A DNA stretch of 64,000 bases from Arthrobacter sp. 9AX (lineage in GTDB: Bacteria; Actinomycetota; Actinomycetes; Actinomycetales; Micrococcaceae). The stretch lies in contig NZ_LR733293.1 in assembly GCF_902506095.1 (NCBI RefSeq), positions 2,830,487-2,894,486 on the forward strand. The letters run 5' to 3'. A program made the position numbers and the translations under genes. Positions within the stretch are counted from its first letter, which is position 1; each line of letters begins with the position of its first letter. The notes beneath the pieces are model-generated. The model did no database searches. It saw only the letters and a program-made list of their open reading frames with translations, and was not told the DNA's origin. This document shows positions 45,285-53,164 of this stretch, piece after piece.

Positions 45285-46157
45285 GTGCCGGGTTCGGGCT
45301 GGGCGGACTTCGCGTTTGAGGGGATCGGAACGCAGTGGGAGATCTCGACCCCTGAGCCGCTGGGCGGGCCGGTCAAGGCGCGCCTCCTGGACCGGGTAGA
45401 GCGGTACGACGCCGATTGGTCCCGTTTCCGTTCCGATTCCCGCGTCAGTGCGCTCACCCGCGGGCCGGGGCAGTATGAGTTTCCCGACGAGGCCGTGCGG
45501 CTTGGCGTGCTGTACCGGACGCTGTACGGGATGACTGGCGGCGCCATGACCCCGCTCATTGGGGCTTCCCTTGAACAGTTGGGGTACGACGCCCGCTACA
45601 CCCTCAAGCCCGCGGGTTCCCCGTTCGCGGCGCCTCCGTGGGACGACGTCCTGGAGTGGACCGGCTCCACCATCACCACCACCGCCCCGGTGGTACTGGA
45701 TGTCGGAGCGGCGGGCAAGGGCCTGCTGGTGGACCTGCTGGCGGATGAATTGGCTGCCGAGGGCGTCGAGGCGTTTGTCATCGATGCCAGCGGCGACCTG
45801 CTCGCCCGCGGTCCGCAGCCCACCCAGGTGGCCCTGGAACACCCCTACAACCCGGCCCAGGCTATCGGGATCGTACCCTTGGCCGGCCGGGCATTGTGTG
45901 CCTCCGCAGCCAACCGCCGCGCCTGGGGTGACGGACTGCACCACGTGCTGGACGGAACCACCGGGCAGCCGGTGCGGACCGCCGTCGCCACCTGGGCACT
46001 GGCCGACACAGCCATGCTGGCCGACGCCCTGGCCACCGCACTTTTCTTTGTCCCCGGGGACCGGCTCCGGGAGGAATTCGAATTTTCCTGGCTCACAGTG
46101 TTTTCCGATGGCAGCGCAGTCCATTCCGCCGACTTTGAAGGGACACTGTTCACATGA
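45285..46157 (+). CDS. apbE: FAD:protein FMN transferase (ApbE family)
   Basis: 290 residues. ApbE motifs are visible: GIGTQWEI at the start, DADWSRFRSDSRVSAL, VVLDVGAAGKGLLVD, FVIDASGDLLARG and a C-terminal DTAMLADALATALFF with the metal-binding Asp/Thr. It moves FMN from FAD to a Thr/Ser in target proteins using Mg2+. Starts at GTG, 3 bp after the lipoprotein stop, and its stop overlaps the next ATG (ATGA). No signal peptide or lipobox is visible, which is odd for an extracytoplasmic target; the lipoprotein may be modified before export or this protein may act inside. Confidence 0.92.
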   Translation: MPGSGWADFAFEGIGTQWEISTPEPLGGPVKARLLDRVERYDADWSRFRSDSRVSALTRGPGQYEFPDEAVRLGVLYRTLYGMTGGAMTPLIGASLEQLGYDARYTLKPAGSPFAAPPWDDVLEWTGSTITTTAPVVLDVGAAGKGLLVDLLADELAAEGVEAFVIDASGDLLARGPQPTQVALEHPYNPAQAIGIVPLAGRALCASAANRRAWGDGLHHVLDGTTGQPVRTAVATWALADTAMLADALATALFFVPGDRLREEFEFSWLTVFSDGSAVHSADFEGTLFT

Positions 46158-47698
46158 GCCCCGTTGAAACGCCGAAAACACGGCCGGTTCCCTCCGTTGC
46201 CGGCCGGCTGGACACGATGCTGGGCCGGTTCACCATGTACCGGCTCATCCTCCTGGTCCTCGCTGCACTTGCCGCTTACAGCCTCCTGCTCGATGCCCTT
46301 GGCTGGCTGACGTTCGGCATCCCCGAAATGCTGGGGCATCTCGTCCTGTGCCTCGGCCTGACATACGCCTCGAACCGGGCCCTGGCCGCGCTGTTCCACG
46401 TGCGGCCGCACTCGGAATCCTCATTGATCACCGGCCTGCTGCTGTATTTCCTGTTTTGGCCGTCCTTTGCGCCCATGGATGTTGCCGGCATTGCGTTGGC
46501 CTGCGTGCTGGCGTCGGCGTCGAAGTACGCGCTGGCGTGGCGCGGGCGCCACATTTTCAATCCGGCCGCTGTCGGTGCGTTTGTGGCAGGACTGACGGGG
46601 CTGAACATCGCCACGTGGTGGGCAGCTACCCCGGCGATGCTGTGGCTGCTGGTTCCCGGCGTCCTCCTGGTCCTGTACCGCACCCGGAAATTCCTGATGG
46701 CCGCCGTGTTCCTGGTGGTGGCCACCGCCATCATCGGCGCGGAACTGTTGCAGGCCGGCATGTCGGTGGGGATGGCATTGTGGCAGGCCATTGCCCAGCG
46801 CCCGCTGCTGTTCTTCGTGGGCTTTATGCTCACCGAACCCCTGACGCTTCCGCCGCGCAGGTGGCAGCAGCTCGGGCTCGCGGCCGTGGTGGGTGCGGTT
46901 TTTGCCGTCCCCTACAACTTCGGATTCCTGGCGAACTCCCCCGAAGCCGCGCTGCTGCTGGGCAATCTGCTTGCCTTTATGGTGGGCCAGCGGGGCGGGG
47001 TCAGGTTGCGGTTCACCGGGACGAGGCCGCTGACGCCCAGCACTACCGAGTTTTCCTTCGAACCTTCCCGGCCCGTCCGTTTCCAGCCCGGGCAGTACAT
47101 GGAGCTGGACCTTCCGCATGGCAAGGCGGACGGGAAAGGCCGACGGCGGGTGTTCAGTTTGACGGGCTCCCCCAGTGAGCAGCTCGTGAAGTTCGGTGTG
47201 CGGACCGCGGAGCCGATATCGGCCGCCAAAAGAGTCCTGCTTTCACTCAAGCCGGGCGACCAGGTGACAGCCACATCCGTGGGCGGCGACTTTGTGCTCC
47301 CCCGTGACCCGCGAGCTCCGGTGCTGTTGATCGCAGCCGGAATCGGCATCACGCCCTTCCTCTCGCATCTGTCCTCCGGCGGCCTGCAGGATCGGGACGC
47401 CGTCCTCCTCGTGCTGGCCAGGAGTGCCGACGAGGTTGCCTATGCCGAAGAACTGAAAGCCCCAGGGGTCCGGGTGGTCGCCCGGATCGCCGACGGGTCC
47501 GAGCCGCCGTCGCACATTACGGCGGCCCCGGCTGACGGATCCAGGCTGGACGGCGACGCCCTCAAATTGTTGGTCCCGGATGCCGCCAGGCGCGAGATTT
47601 ATATCTCCGGTTCTCCGGCCAGTGTGGCTTCGTTGCGGCGCGCGGCGAGGCAGGCGGGGGCGCGGCGGGTGCACGTGGATTCGTTCTCGGGCTACTGA
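46154..47698 (+). CDS. NqrB/RnfD-like membrane domain fused to a ferredoxin-NADP reductase-like domain
   Basis: 514 residues. The first ~290 residues form about nine membrane helices resembling NqrB/RnfD (HSESSLITGLLLYFLFWPSF and GRHIFNPAAVGAFV). Residues ~295-514 are an FNR-like module: FAD site RPVRFQPGQYMELDLP and RRRVFSLTGSP, NAD(P) site LLIAAGIGITPFLSHL and IYISGSPASV. The protein can thus take electrons from cytoplasmic NAD(P)H and pass them through the membrane. WWAATPAM could hold a covalent FMN Thr as in NqrB, but this is uncertain. ATGA overlap couples it to apbE. Final acceptor unknown. Confidence 0.85.
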   Translation: MSPVETPKTRPVPSVAGRLDTMLGRFTMYRLILLVLAALAAYSLLLDALGWLTFGIPEMLGHLVLCLGLTYASNRALAALFHVRPHSESSLITGLLLYFLFWPSFAPMDVAGIALACVLASASKYALAWRGRHIFNPAAVGAFVAGLTGLNIATWWAATPAMLWLLVPGVLLVLYRTRKFLMAAVFLVVATAIIGAELLQAGMSVGMALWQAIAQRPLLFFVGFMLTEPLTLPPRRWQQLGLAAVVGAVFAVPYNFGFLANSPEAALLLGNLLAFMVGQRGGVRLRFTGTRPLTPSTTEFSFEPSRPVRFQPGQYMELDLPHGKADGKGRRRVFSLTGSPSEQLVKFGVRTAEPISAAKRVLLSLKPGDQVTATSVGGDFVLPRDPRAPVLLIAAGIGITPFLSHLSSGGLQDRDAVLLVLARSADEVAYAEELKAPGVRVVARIADGSEPPSHITAAPADGSRLDGDALKLLVPDAARREIYISGSPASVASLRRAARQAGARRVHVDSFSGY

Positions 47699-47862
47699 TT
47701 TTTACCGTGCGGACGTGGCTCGTTATTGGGCTCTTATTGCCTGGCCCGGGTGCTCGGCCGAGCGCCACAGGGACACGGTTCGTCGTGGCGATTTTCCGTT
47801 GCGGGCCACCTTCCTGCTAAGCTCTAGGACGTCCCGCCAGCAACGGCAGGAACCCCCGGATT

Positions 47863-47938
47863 GCCCTCGTAGCTCAGGGGATAGAGCGTCTGCCTCCGGA
47901 GCAGAAGGTCGTAGGTTCGAATCCTATCGAGGGCACCA
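47863..47938 (+). tRNA. tRNA-Arg (anticodon CCG)
   Basis: A 73-base cloverleaf with encoded CCA (47936-47938). The acceptor stem GCCCTCG pairs with CGAGGGC; the D arm has AGCTCAGGGGATAGAGC; the anticodon loop is CTCCGGA with CCG at its centre; the T loop GGTTCGAATCC is standard. It reads CGG codons. A terminator follows 3 bases after the CCA. Confidence 0.96.
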
Positions 47939-47940
47939 TC

Positions 47941-47980
47941 AGAAGCACCCTGGTCTCACGGCCGGGGTGCTTCTCTTTTT
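47941..47980 (+). terminator. rho-independent terminator after tRNA-Arg
   Basis: AGAAGCACCC (47941-47950) pairs with GGGTGCTTCT (47965-47974), followed by CTTTTT. It directly follows the tRNA 3' end. Confidence 0.85.
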
Positions 47981-48231
47981 GCCCGCTAACCCAGGTTCTG
48001 ACCCACATCCTCCTGACACTGACCAGTGCCGCCGCTTTTGGGTCAGACGGCTTTGTCTGGATCAGAGGGTGTCGGTGACGGTCGGGCTAGTGGCCGCAGG
48101 CCCATCCGGACCACGCCCACATCCTTTTTTCGGTGGCCGGCATCACGTCTTCCGCGGCTCCTCCGGCCACACCGTTGCGAGGCGCCACTGAGTGGGGCTG
48201 CGTTATGAGATGACAGCGTTGGCTCCGGGGG

Positions 48232-50409
48232 TCATTGCCCGCCATGTGTCTTCTGGTATGGGGTCTTGGGGTGGGCGGTATCCGGGCTGGAACCAGCCGG
48301 CGTAGGTGTCGTCCTGGACGTCCTCTTCGGAATGCAGCTCATGCGGGTAAGGGTCTTTGGCGGCGTGCCATCAGCGGGCGGGTCTTCTGGCCGGGCCCAT
48401 TGTTCGGCTGGGGTTCCGGGGGTTGACCGTCGGTCGAGGAGGTCGTCGAGTTCCCGGATGTCGGTTGGCACGGCGGCGTCTGGCCAGTGGGGTGGTTCCC
48501 AGTCCTGGTGTTCGCTTGTGTAGTGCCTGCCGGTGGGTGAGGTCCAGCCTGGTGGTTCGGTTTTGCTGGCCGGGGTGGGTTTCCAGCCGCTGGTGTGGCG
48601 GAGCTTGTGGTGTTTGGGGCAGGGTTGTCCGAGGTTCGATATCCCGGTGTTGCCGCCGTGGTGCCAGGCGAGGAGGTGATCGGCTTCGTTGTCGAGCGAG
48701 TTGTTGTTGCAGCCGGGGAATGGGCATTTTCCGTCCCGCAGCCTGAGCCAGTTCCGCATGGCCTTGCTGACGCGGTAGTTCGTGCGCCCGATCTCCAGCG
48801 GCGCCCCGTCCCTCGGGTCGACCAGGACCCGGTAGAACGAACCCGCACCCTCGGCGATGAGTTGGCGTGCCATCGAGGGCGGGATCGGCCCGTACCCGTC
48901 CAGGACCGCCGGCTCATCGGTCAATCCCAGCAGGGAGAACACCGGCACGGTGACCAACACCTGGGCCCTGATCCCCGAGGACAGCCCGGCACCGCTTCCC
49001 GCACCGAGCCCATCACCGCCACAAGTTCCTGTTCCTGCAGCGGTTCCGTCATGGCCGCCCTTAGCCCCTGGGCTGGTGGTCCCGCGGTGGTGGATGCTGT
49101 TGGTGGTGCCGCTGGTGAGGAGTGCTTCGGTGTAGGTGTCGGCTTTGAGTGGGGTCAGGGTGCGGGGCTCGTGGGGGCCTTGCTTCCCGCGGGCGATGGC
49201 GGTGAGCCGGTTGCAGATCGCCGAGGCCTGGTCCGCGGGCAGCAACGCCGCGACCCAGGCCATCCCGTCACTGTCGGGCCAGAACTCCACCCGCCGGTCC
49301 GCGACACCCCGGGTGTGGCGTTTCTCCAGGCTCTCCGGGTGGTGGCGTTCGCGCCAGTGCCGGGCTTTGGCCTTGAACCGGTACGCCGGGATCTGCCCGA
49401 CAGGGCAGCCGCGGGCGGCGCCGGGCGCGTCCGGGTCCAGGAAATGCGCCTCCAACGCCCCGGCCGCGGCCCGGTCAAGGCCCACGGTCTGGTCCACCAT
49501 GGTCTTCGCGTGCGCCCAGGACATCGTCCCGGCCCGCAACGCTGCCAACGACCGGGGCAGCGACGTGGTCAGGGCGTGGGCATCGGCCAGCAACCGGCCC
49601 GCGGCCCGGTCACCAATGGCCAGTACACACCCGACCTCGGCCACCAGGCTCCGCTCCTGCGCTGACGCCTCATACGGGGAGGCAGGCGGAGGATTCAGGG
49701 CCTTCGTGGCCCCGGCCAGGACCGCCGCGGCCGTCGCCTTCACCGCCGCCAGCTTCGCCTCCGACCGCCCCACCGAGGCCAGGACCTCCAACGCCCCATC
49801 AACCACCCGCTGCACCGGATCATCACCACACCCGCCAACATCAAACCCACCCGCACCGGCACCGGGACCAATGCCACCGGGATCAGCGCCACCGGAAACG
49901 GCTGCCGAAACGGCCGGCGCCCTCCCACCAAGGGCAACCAAAAACGAAGCCACAGCAGCACCAACCGCTCCCTCCGCCTCCACCACCGGATCCGCTCCCA
50001 TACCCACATCATCCCCGGAGGGTACGACACTCCCAGGTGCGGCCCCAGTTCCAGCGGGCGCGGCAAGTGGCACAGCGGCACCGCCAACCGCTTCCACCGC
50101 CTCCACCACCGGATCCGCTCCCATACCCACATCATCCCCGGAGGGTAAGACAATCCCAGGCGCGGCCAAAGACACAGAGGCAGCCCCAACCGCATTTTCT
50201 GCCTCGGGCGCTGCCCGGCTCCTGTCCGTACCTCCATCATCCTGAGGGGTCTGACAAAACAGACCCCCGAAGCGGAACCCCGTCAGAGCCTTCCAATCCC
50301 TTGCAGGGCTTCCATCGAAAGAAACAGAGCATTGCCCAGATGCGGCGTGCAGGCGGCGTGGCCCTGCGTGCTCCCACGCTTTGTCAGTGCCCCCTCGTAG
50401 GCTGTTCAC
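48232..50409 (-). CDS. DUF222-HNH endonuclease domain protein
   Basis: 725 residues at most. DUF222 occupies about 195-440, and a C-terminal HNH nuclease follows with CPFPGCNNNSLDNEADHLLAWHHGGNT...CPKHH near 590-640. Such proteins are very abundant and multi-copy in Arthrobacter and relatives; the biological role is unclear, perhaps DNA repair or selfish elements. The N-terminal ~195 residues are Ala/Gly/Pro-rich and hold two copies of PSGDDVGMGADPVVEA. The GTG at 50409 is the upper limit; the true start may be later. The 250-bp gap before 48232 carries no gene. Confidence 0.8.
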   Translation of the reverse strand: MNSLRGGTDKAWEHAGPRRLHAASGQCSVSFDGSPARDWKALTGFRFGGLFCQTPQDDGGTDRSRAAPEAENAVGAASVSLAAPGIVLPSGDDVGMGADPVVEAVEAVGGAAVPLAAPAGTGAAPGSVVPSGDDVGMGADPVVEAEGAVGAAVASFLVALGGRAPAVSAAVSGGADPGGIGPGAGAGGFDVGGCGDDPVQRVVDGALEVLASVGRSEAKLAAVKATAAAVLAGATKALNPPPASPYEASAQERSLVAEVGCVLAIGDRAAGRLLADAHALTTSLPRSLAALRAGTMSWAHAKTMVDQTVGLDRAAAGALEAHFLDPDAPGAARGCPVGQIPAYRFKAKARHWRERHHPESLEKRHTRGVADRRVEFWPDSDGMAWVAALLPADQASAICNRLTAIARGKQGPHEPRTLTPLKADTYTEALLTSGTTNSIHHRGTTSPGAKGGHDGTAAGTGTCGGDGLGAGSGAGLSSGIRAQVLVTVPVFSLLGLTDEPAVLDGYGPIPPSMARQLIAEGAGSFYRVLVDPRDGAPLEIGRTNYRVSKAMRNWLRLRDGKCPFPGCNNNSLDNEADHLLAWHHGGNTGISNLGQPCPKHHKLRHTSGWKPTPASKTEPPGWTSPTGRHYTSEHQDWEPPHWPDAAVPTDIRELDDLLDRRSTPGTPAEQWARPEDPPADGTPPKTLTRMSCIPKRTSRTTPTPAGSSPDTAHPKTPYQKTHGGQ
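49974..50147 (-). repeat. 51-bp perfect direct repeats inside the HNH gene
   Basis: Copies at 49974-50024 and 50097-50147 are identical at 51 bases and lie 123 bases (41 codons) apart, so the reading frame is kept. They encode the repeated PSGDDVGMGADPVVEA segment. Perfect identity suggests recent duplication or repeat-number variation. Confidence 0.85.
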
Positions 50410-50434
50410 ACCAGCAGAAGCAAAGGGGTCTCAC

Positions 50435-51478
50435 ATGTACTGCTCCATCATTCCGCCCTACCTGTTGCGGCGCCTGGCCAGACAGGATGCGCCGGAGTTT
50501 TCCGCGGCAGCCAGAGCCGCCAGGGAAGCGCTGGGCCATGTCCGTTCAGTCCACGCGGCACGCACTCAGGCCACTCCCGAGGTTCCCGCAGGAGTGCGCC
50601 AGGCGAAACCGGGGCCATCGAACCGCACCGTCTTCGACGCCGCGGGTTCAGAAGTGCTCCCCGGCAAACTCGTCCGCAAGGAAGGCGAAACCGCAACCGG
50701 GGACCCAGCAACCGATGAAGCCTATGACGGGCTGGGCCACACGCACCGGCTCTACGCGAATGTCTTCGGCAGGAACTCCATCGACGGCCGCGGGCTGCCT
50801 CTGAACGCCACTGTGCACTTCGGCAAGTTGTATGACAACGCCTTCTGGGATGGCACGCAGATGGTCTTTGGCGACGGCGACGGCGAGGTTTTCGAGCGCT
50901 TCACCAGGTCCCTGAGCGTCATCGGCCACGAGCTCGCCCATGGGGTCACGCAGTATTCGGCCGGACTGCTGTACCGGAACCAGGCGGGCGCCCTCAACGA
51001 GTCGATGTCAGACGTGTTCGGCGCCCTCGTTGAGCAGTACGTGAAGAACCAGTCCACCGCTGAAGCCAGTTGGCTGATCGGCGAGGGCCTGTTCACGTCC
51101 AGGGTGGAGGGGCAGGCGTTGCGCTCCATGAAGGCCCCGGGCACGGCGTACGACGACGACGTGCTGGGCAAGGATCCGCAGCCGGACTCCATGGACTCGT
51201 ACGTGAAGACCAGCGCTGACAACGGCGGCGTCCACATCAATTCCGGCATCCCCAACCGGGCGTTCTGCCTGCTGGCGGAACAGCTGGGCGGCAATGCCTG
51301 GGACTCCCCCGGACGGATCTGGTACGAGACACTCACCGGCGGTTCATTGCCCAAAGGCGCCACGTTCACCGTCTTTGCCCGGGCAACTGCCGCCACCGCC
51401 GTCGAGCTTTTCGGCTCCGGATCAAAAGAGCATGACGCCGTGCGGAACGCGTGGGAAACTGTGAAGGTCAAGCTTTAA
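50435..51478 (+). CDS. protealysin-like M4 metalloprotease
   Basis: 347 residues, no signal peptide. The N-terminus CSIIPPYLLRRLA is the short protealysin-type propeptide. HELAH (165-169) gives two zinc ligands and the catalytic E166, E189 in NESMSD the third zinc ligand, and H267 in GGVHINSGI stabilises the transition state. C-terminal domain follows to residue 347. The small propeptide and lack of signal peptide set it apart from thermolysin itself. The ATG at 50435 has AAGGGG upstream. The next gene encodes an emfourin-like inhibitor. Confidence 0.93.
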   Translation: MYCSIIPPYLLRRLARQDAPEFSAAARAAREALGHVRSVHAARTQATPEVPAGVRQAKPGPSNRTVFDAAGSEVLPGKLVRKEGETATGDPATDEAYDGLGHTHRLYANVFGRNSIDGRGLPLNATVHFGKLYDNAFWDGTQMVFGDGDGEVFERFTRSLSVIGHELAHGVTQYSAGLLYRNQAGALNESMSDVFGALVEQYVKNQSTAEASWLIGEGLFTSRVEGQALRSMKAPGTAYDDDVLGKDPQPDSMDSYVKTSADNGGVHINSGIPNRAFCLLAEQLGGNAWDSPGRIWYETLTGGSLPKGATFTVFARATAATAVELFGSGSKEHDAVRNAWETVKVKL

Positions 51479-51539
51479 CAAAGATGCCTGGCCGCCGTAC
51501 CTCGGGCCACCAGGCTCGAGGTACCCCAGGAACCAGGCC

Positions 51540-51857
51540 ATGAAGATCAGTGTGGAGCGCACCGGCGGCATCGCGGCGATGACCCGGGTATGGACTGTCA
51601 ACGCTGCGTCGGAGACGGCGAGGAACCGGTGGCAGCCCATTGTGGAAGCCTGCCCCTGGGACGCCGTGCCCCGGACCCCGAGGGCTGCTGCCGCGGAATT
51701 CTTGGGAGCGCAGCCGGACCGGTTCATCTACTCCATCCGCGCCGGCCAGCGCCGCGCGGCCCTGCCCGAGCAGGCGGTCACAGGACCTTGGCGAGTATTG
51801 GTGGACAGCACCAGGGCGGCCTCTGAGGAATCACGCGGCTCAGAAGCGCCGGCTTAA
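51540..51857 (+). CDS. emfourin-like protealysin inhibitor
   Basis: 105 residues. The N-terminus MKISVERTGGIA and the C-terminal QPDRFIYSIRAGQRRAALPEQAVTGPWRVLVDS fit the emfourin family of small inhibitors encoded next to protealysin-like proteases. It would bind and inhibit the protease inside the cell. The start is 61 bp after the protease stop with CCAGGCC upstream. Its stop overlaps that of the convergent GlxA-type gene. Call rests on motif and neighbour; no search was run. Confidence 0.8.
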   Translation: MKISVERTGGIAAMTRVWTVNAASETARNRWQPIVEACPWDAVPRTPRAAAAEFLGAQPDRFIYSIRAGQRRAALPEQAVTGPWRVLVDSTRAASEESRGSEAPA

Positions 51858-52822
51858 CCTACTTCCGCCAGCTGCCCGCGGAAAGCCCGGCGGTAGGACT
51901 GAGGGCTCGTGTCCAGTACTTTCGCGAAATGGTGCCGCAGCAGCACCGGATGCCCGAAACCTGATTCCCGCGCGATCTCCTCGATATTCAGGTCGCTGGA
52001 CTCGAGCAGTTCCTGGGCCCGAAGCACCCGCTGGGAGTTAAGCCAGGCCGCCGGCGTTGCACCGGTTTCGGACCGGAACTTCCGGGCAAACGTCCGGGGC
52101 GACATGTGCACCCGCGCCGCCAGTTCATTCACGGTGTGCTCCCGGTCCAGGTGCTCCACCATCCAGCGGAGGAGCTGTTCCATCGGGGCTGAGCCGCAGG
52201 TGGGCATCGGCCGGTCGATGAACTGGGCCTGGCCACCGTCGCGGTGCGGGGGAACCACCATGTCGCGGGCAATGGCGGCAGCCACGTGCGCACCGAGTTC
52301 CACCCGGACCAGATGCAGGCAGGCGTCGATACCGGCGGCGGTGCCGGCGGAGGAAATGATGTTGCCGTCCTGCACATAGAGGACGTTTTCGTCCACTTGC
52401 ACCTGCGGATACCCGGCGGCCAGCTGACCCGAATAGTGCCAGTGCGTGGTGCAGCGCCTGCCGTTCAGGAGTCCGGCCCGGGCAAGGGCGAAGGCGCCGG
52501 AGCAGATGGACATCACCCAGGCTCCCCTGGCGTCGGCAGCGCGCAACGCTTCAAGGACCGACTCGGGCAGCTCATCCTCCCTGCCGTAGGGCGCCATGAT
52601 GACAAGGTCGGCGTCGGCCGTGGCTTCGAGGCCCAGCTCCACGTTCATGGACAGGCCGGACTTGAGCCGGACGGTACCCGGGGACGGCGTGCAAATGCGG
52701 AAGTCGAACGCGGGGACGCCGCCTCCCCGGCCGGACCTGTCGATCCCGAACACTTCGCAGGCAGTGCCAAATTCGAACATCGAGAAGTTGGGAACCACGA
52801 TGACTGCTACTGATTTCAGCAT
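51854..52822 (-). CDS. GlxA-type transcriptional regulator (DJ-1/PfpI plus AraC HTH)
   Basis: 322 residues. The N-terminal DJ-1/PfpI domain (1-190) holds the nucleophile-elbow sequence MSICSGAFALARAGLLNG (the Cys may be a sensor), and the C-terminal AraC/XylS domain (about 215-315) has MSPRTFARKFRSETG and DLNIEEIARESGFGHPVLLRHHF. It probably activates a nearby catabolic or membrane gene in response to a ligand. The divergent small membrane protein gene shares the 80-bp intergenic region with an inverted repeat. No autogenous target can be named. Confidence 0.9.
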   Translation of the reverse strand: MLKSVAVIVVPNFSMFEFGTACEVFGIDRSGRGGGVPAFDFRICTPSPGTVRLKSGLSMNVELGLEATADADLVIMAPYGREDELPESVLEALRAADARGAWVMSICSGAFALARAGLLNGRRCTTHWHYSGQLAAGYPQVQVDENVLYVQDGNIISSAGTAAGIDACLHLVRVELGAHVAAAIARDMVVPPHRDGGQAQFIDRPMPTCGSAPMEQLLRWMVEHLDREHTVNELAARVHMSPRTFARKFRSETGATPAAWLNSQRVLRAQELLESSDLNIEEIARESGFGHPVLLRHHFAKVLDTSPQSYRRAFRGQLAEVG

Positions 52823-52831
52823 GCTTCCATT

Positions 52832-52868
52832 GTGGCAGGAATTTTAGCTTTTTGGGCATTTCTGCCAC
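52832..52868. promoter_or_regulatory. inverted repeat between the GlxA-type gene and a small membrane gene
   Basis: GTGGCAGGAA (52832-52841, approximately) and TTTCTGCCAC (52859-52868) are inverted with one mismatch around an AT-rich centre. The spot lies between divergent starts and could be an operator for the regulator. Confidence 0.4.
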
Positions 52869-52903
52869 TTTTTCTTGAACCTGCACCGGAGAAGCATGGA
52901 GGC

Positions 52904-53071
52904 ATGGAAATCCTCATAACCCTTCTCATCGTCCTCCTGCTCGTTATCCTCGCCGCCACAGTTTCAGCGCTCCTGCGCGACGGCCGGGGACACACCCCTC
53001 CCGTGCAGTCGCACGAGGCCTGGTCCGCCCTGGACCTTCCCAGCACCAACTACACACTCCGCATCTTCTAG
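52904..53071 (+). CDS. small single-span membrane protein, unknown
   Basis: 55 residues: one strong hydrophobic helix (about 3-24, rich in Leu, Ile and Val) and a short soluble tail ending LPSTNYTLRIF. GGAGAAG lies 12 bases and GGAGG one base before the ATG. An upstream in-frame start at 52832 would add a second hydrophobic stretch. No family recognised; the conserved-looking spacing from the divergent regulator is the only context. Confidence 0.5.
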   Translation: MEILITLLIVLLLVILAATVSALLRDGRGHTPPVQSHEAWSALDLPSTNYTLRIF

Positions 53072-53148
53072 AACCACCGCCCCATCAGCCCCCCCCCAAG
53101 GGCGCAACAGCTGCAAGCAGTCGAAACGGGAAGCCCGGGCTCCCGCAG

Positions 53149-53154
53149 TAGACT
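53149..53154 (+). promoter_or_regulatory. -10-like hexamer of hrpA
   Basis: TAGACT, 10 bases before the ATG at 53165. With no ribosome site, a leader of three to four bases or none is implied. Confidence 0.35.
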
Positions 53155-53164
53155 TGCAGCAGCC

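Noticed and set aside
47863-50409. Genomic island integrated at tRNA-Arg
   Set aside because: The HNH gene follows the tRNA, but there is no integrase and no second copy of the tRNA 3' end in the window.
48232-50409. Group I intron or homing endonuclease
   Set aside because: The HNH domain belongs to the DUF222 type; no intron or intein boundaries are visible.
53085-53100. C-tract upstream of hrpA as a phase-variation site
   Set aside because: A run of about nine C bases lies outside the coding frame and away from the proposed promoter; no sign of switching.
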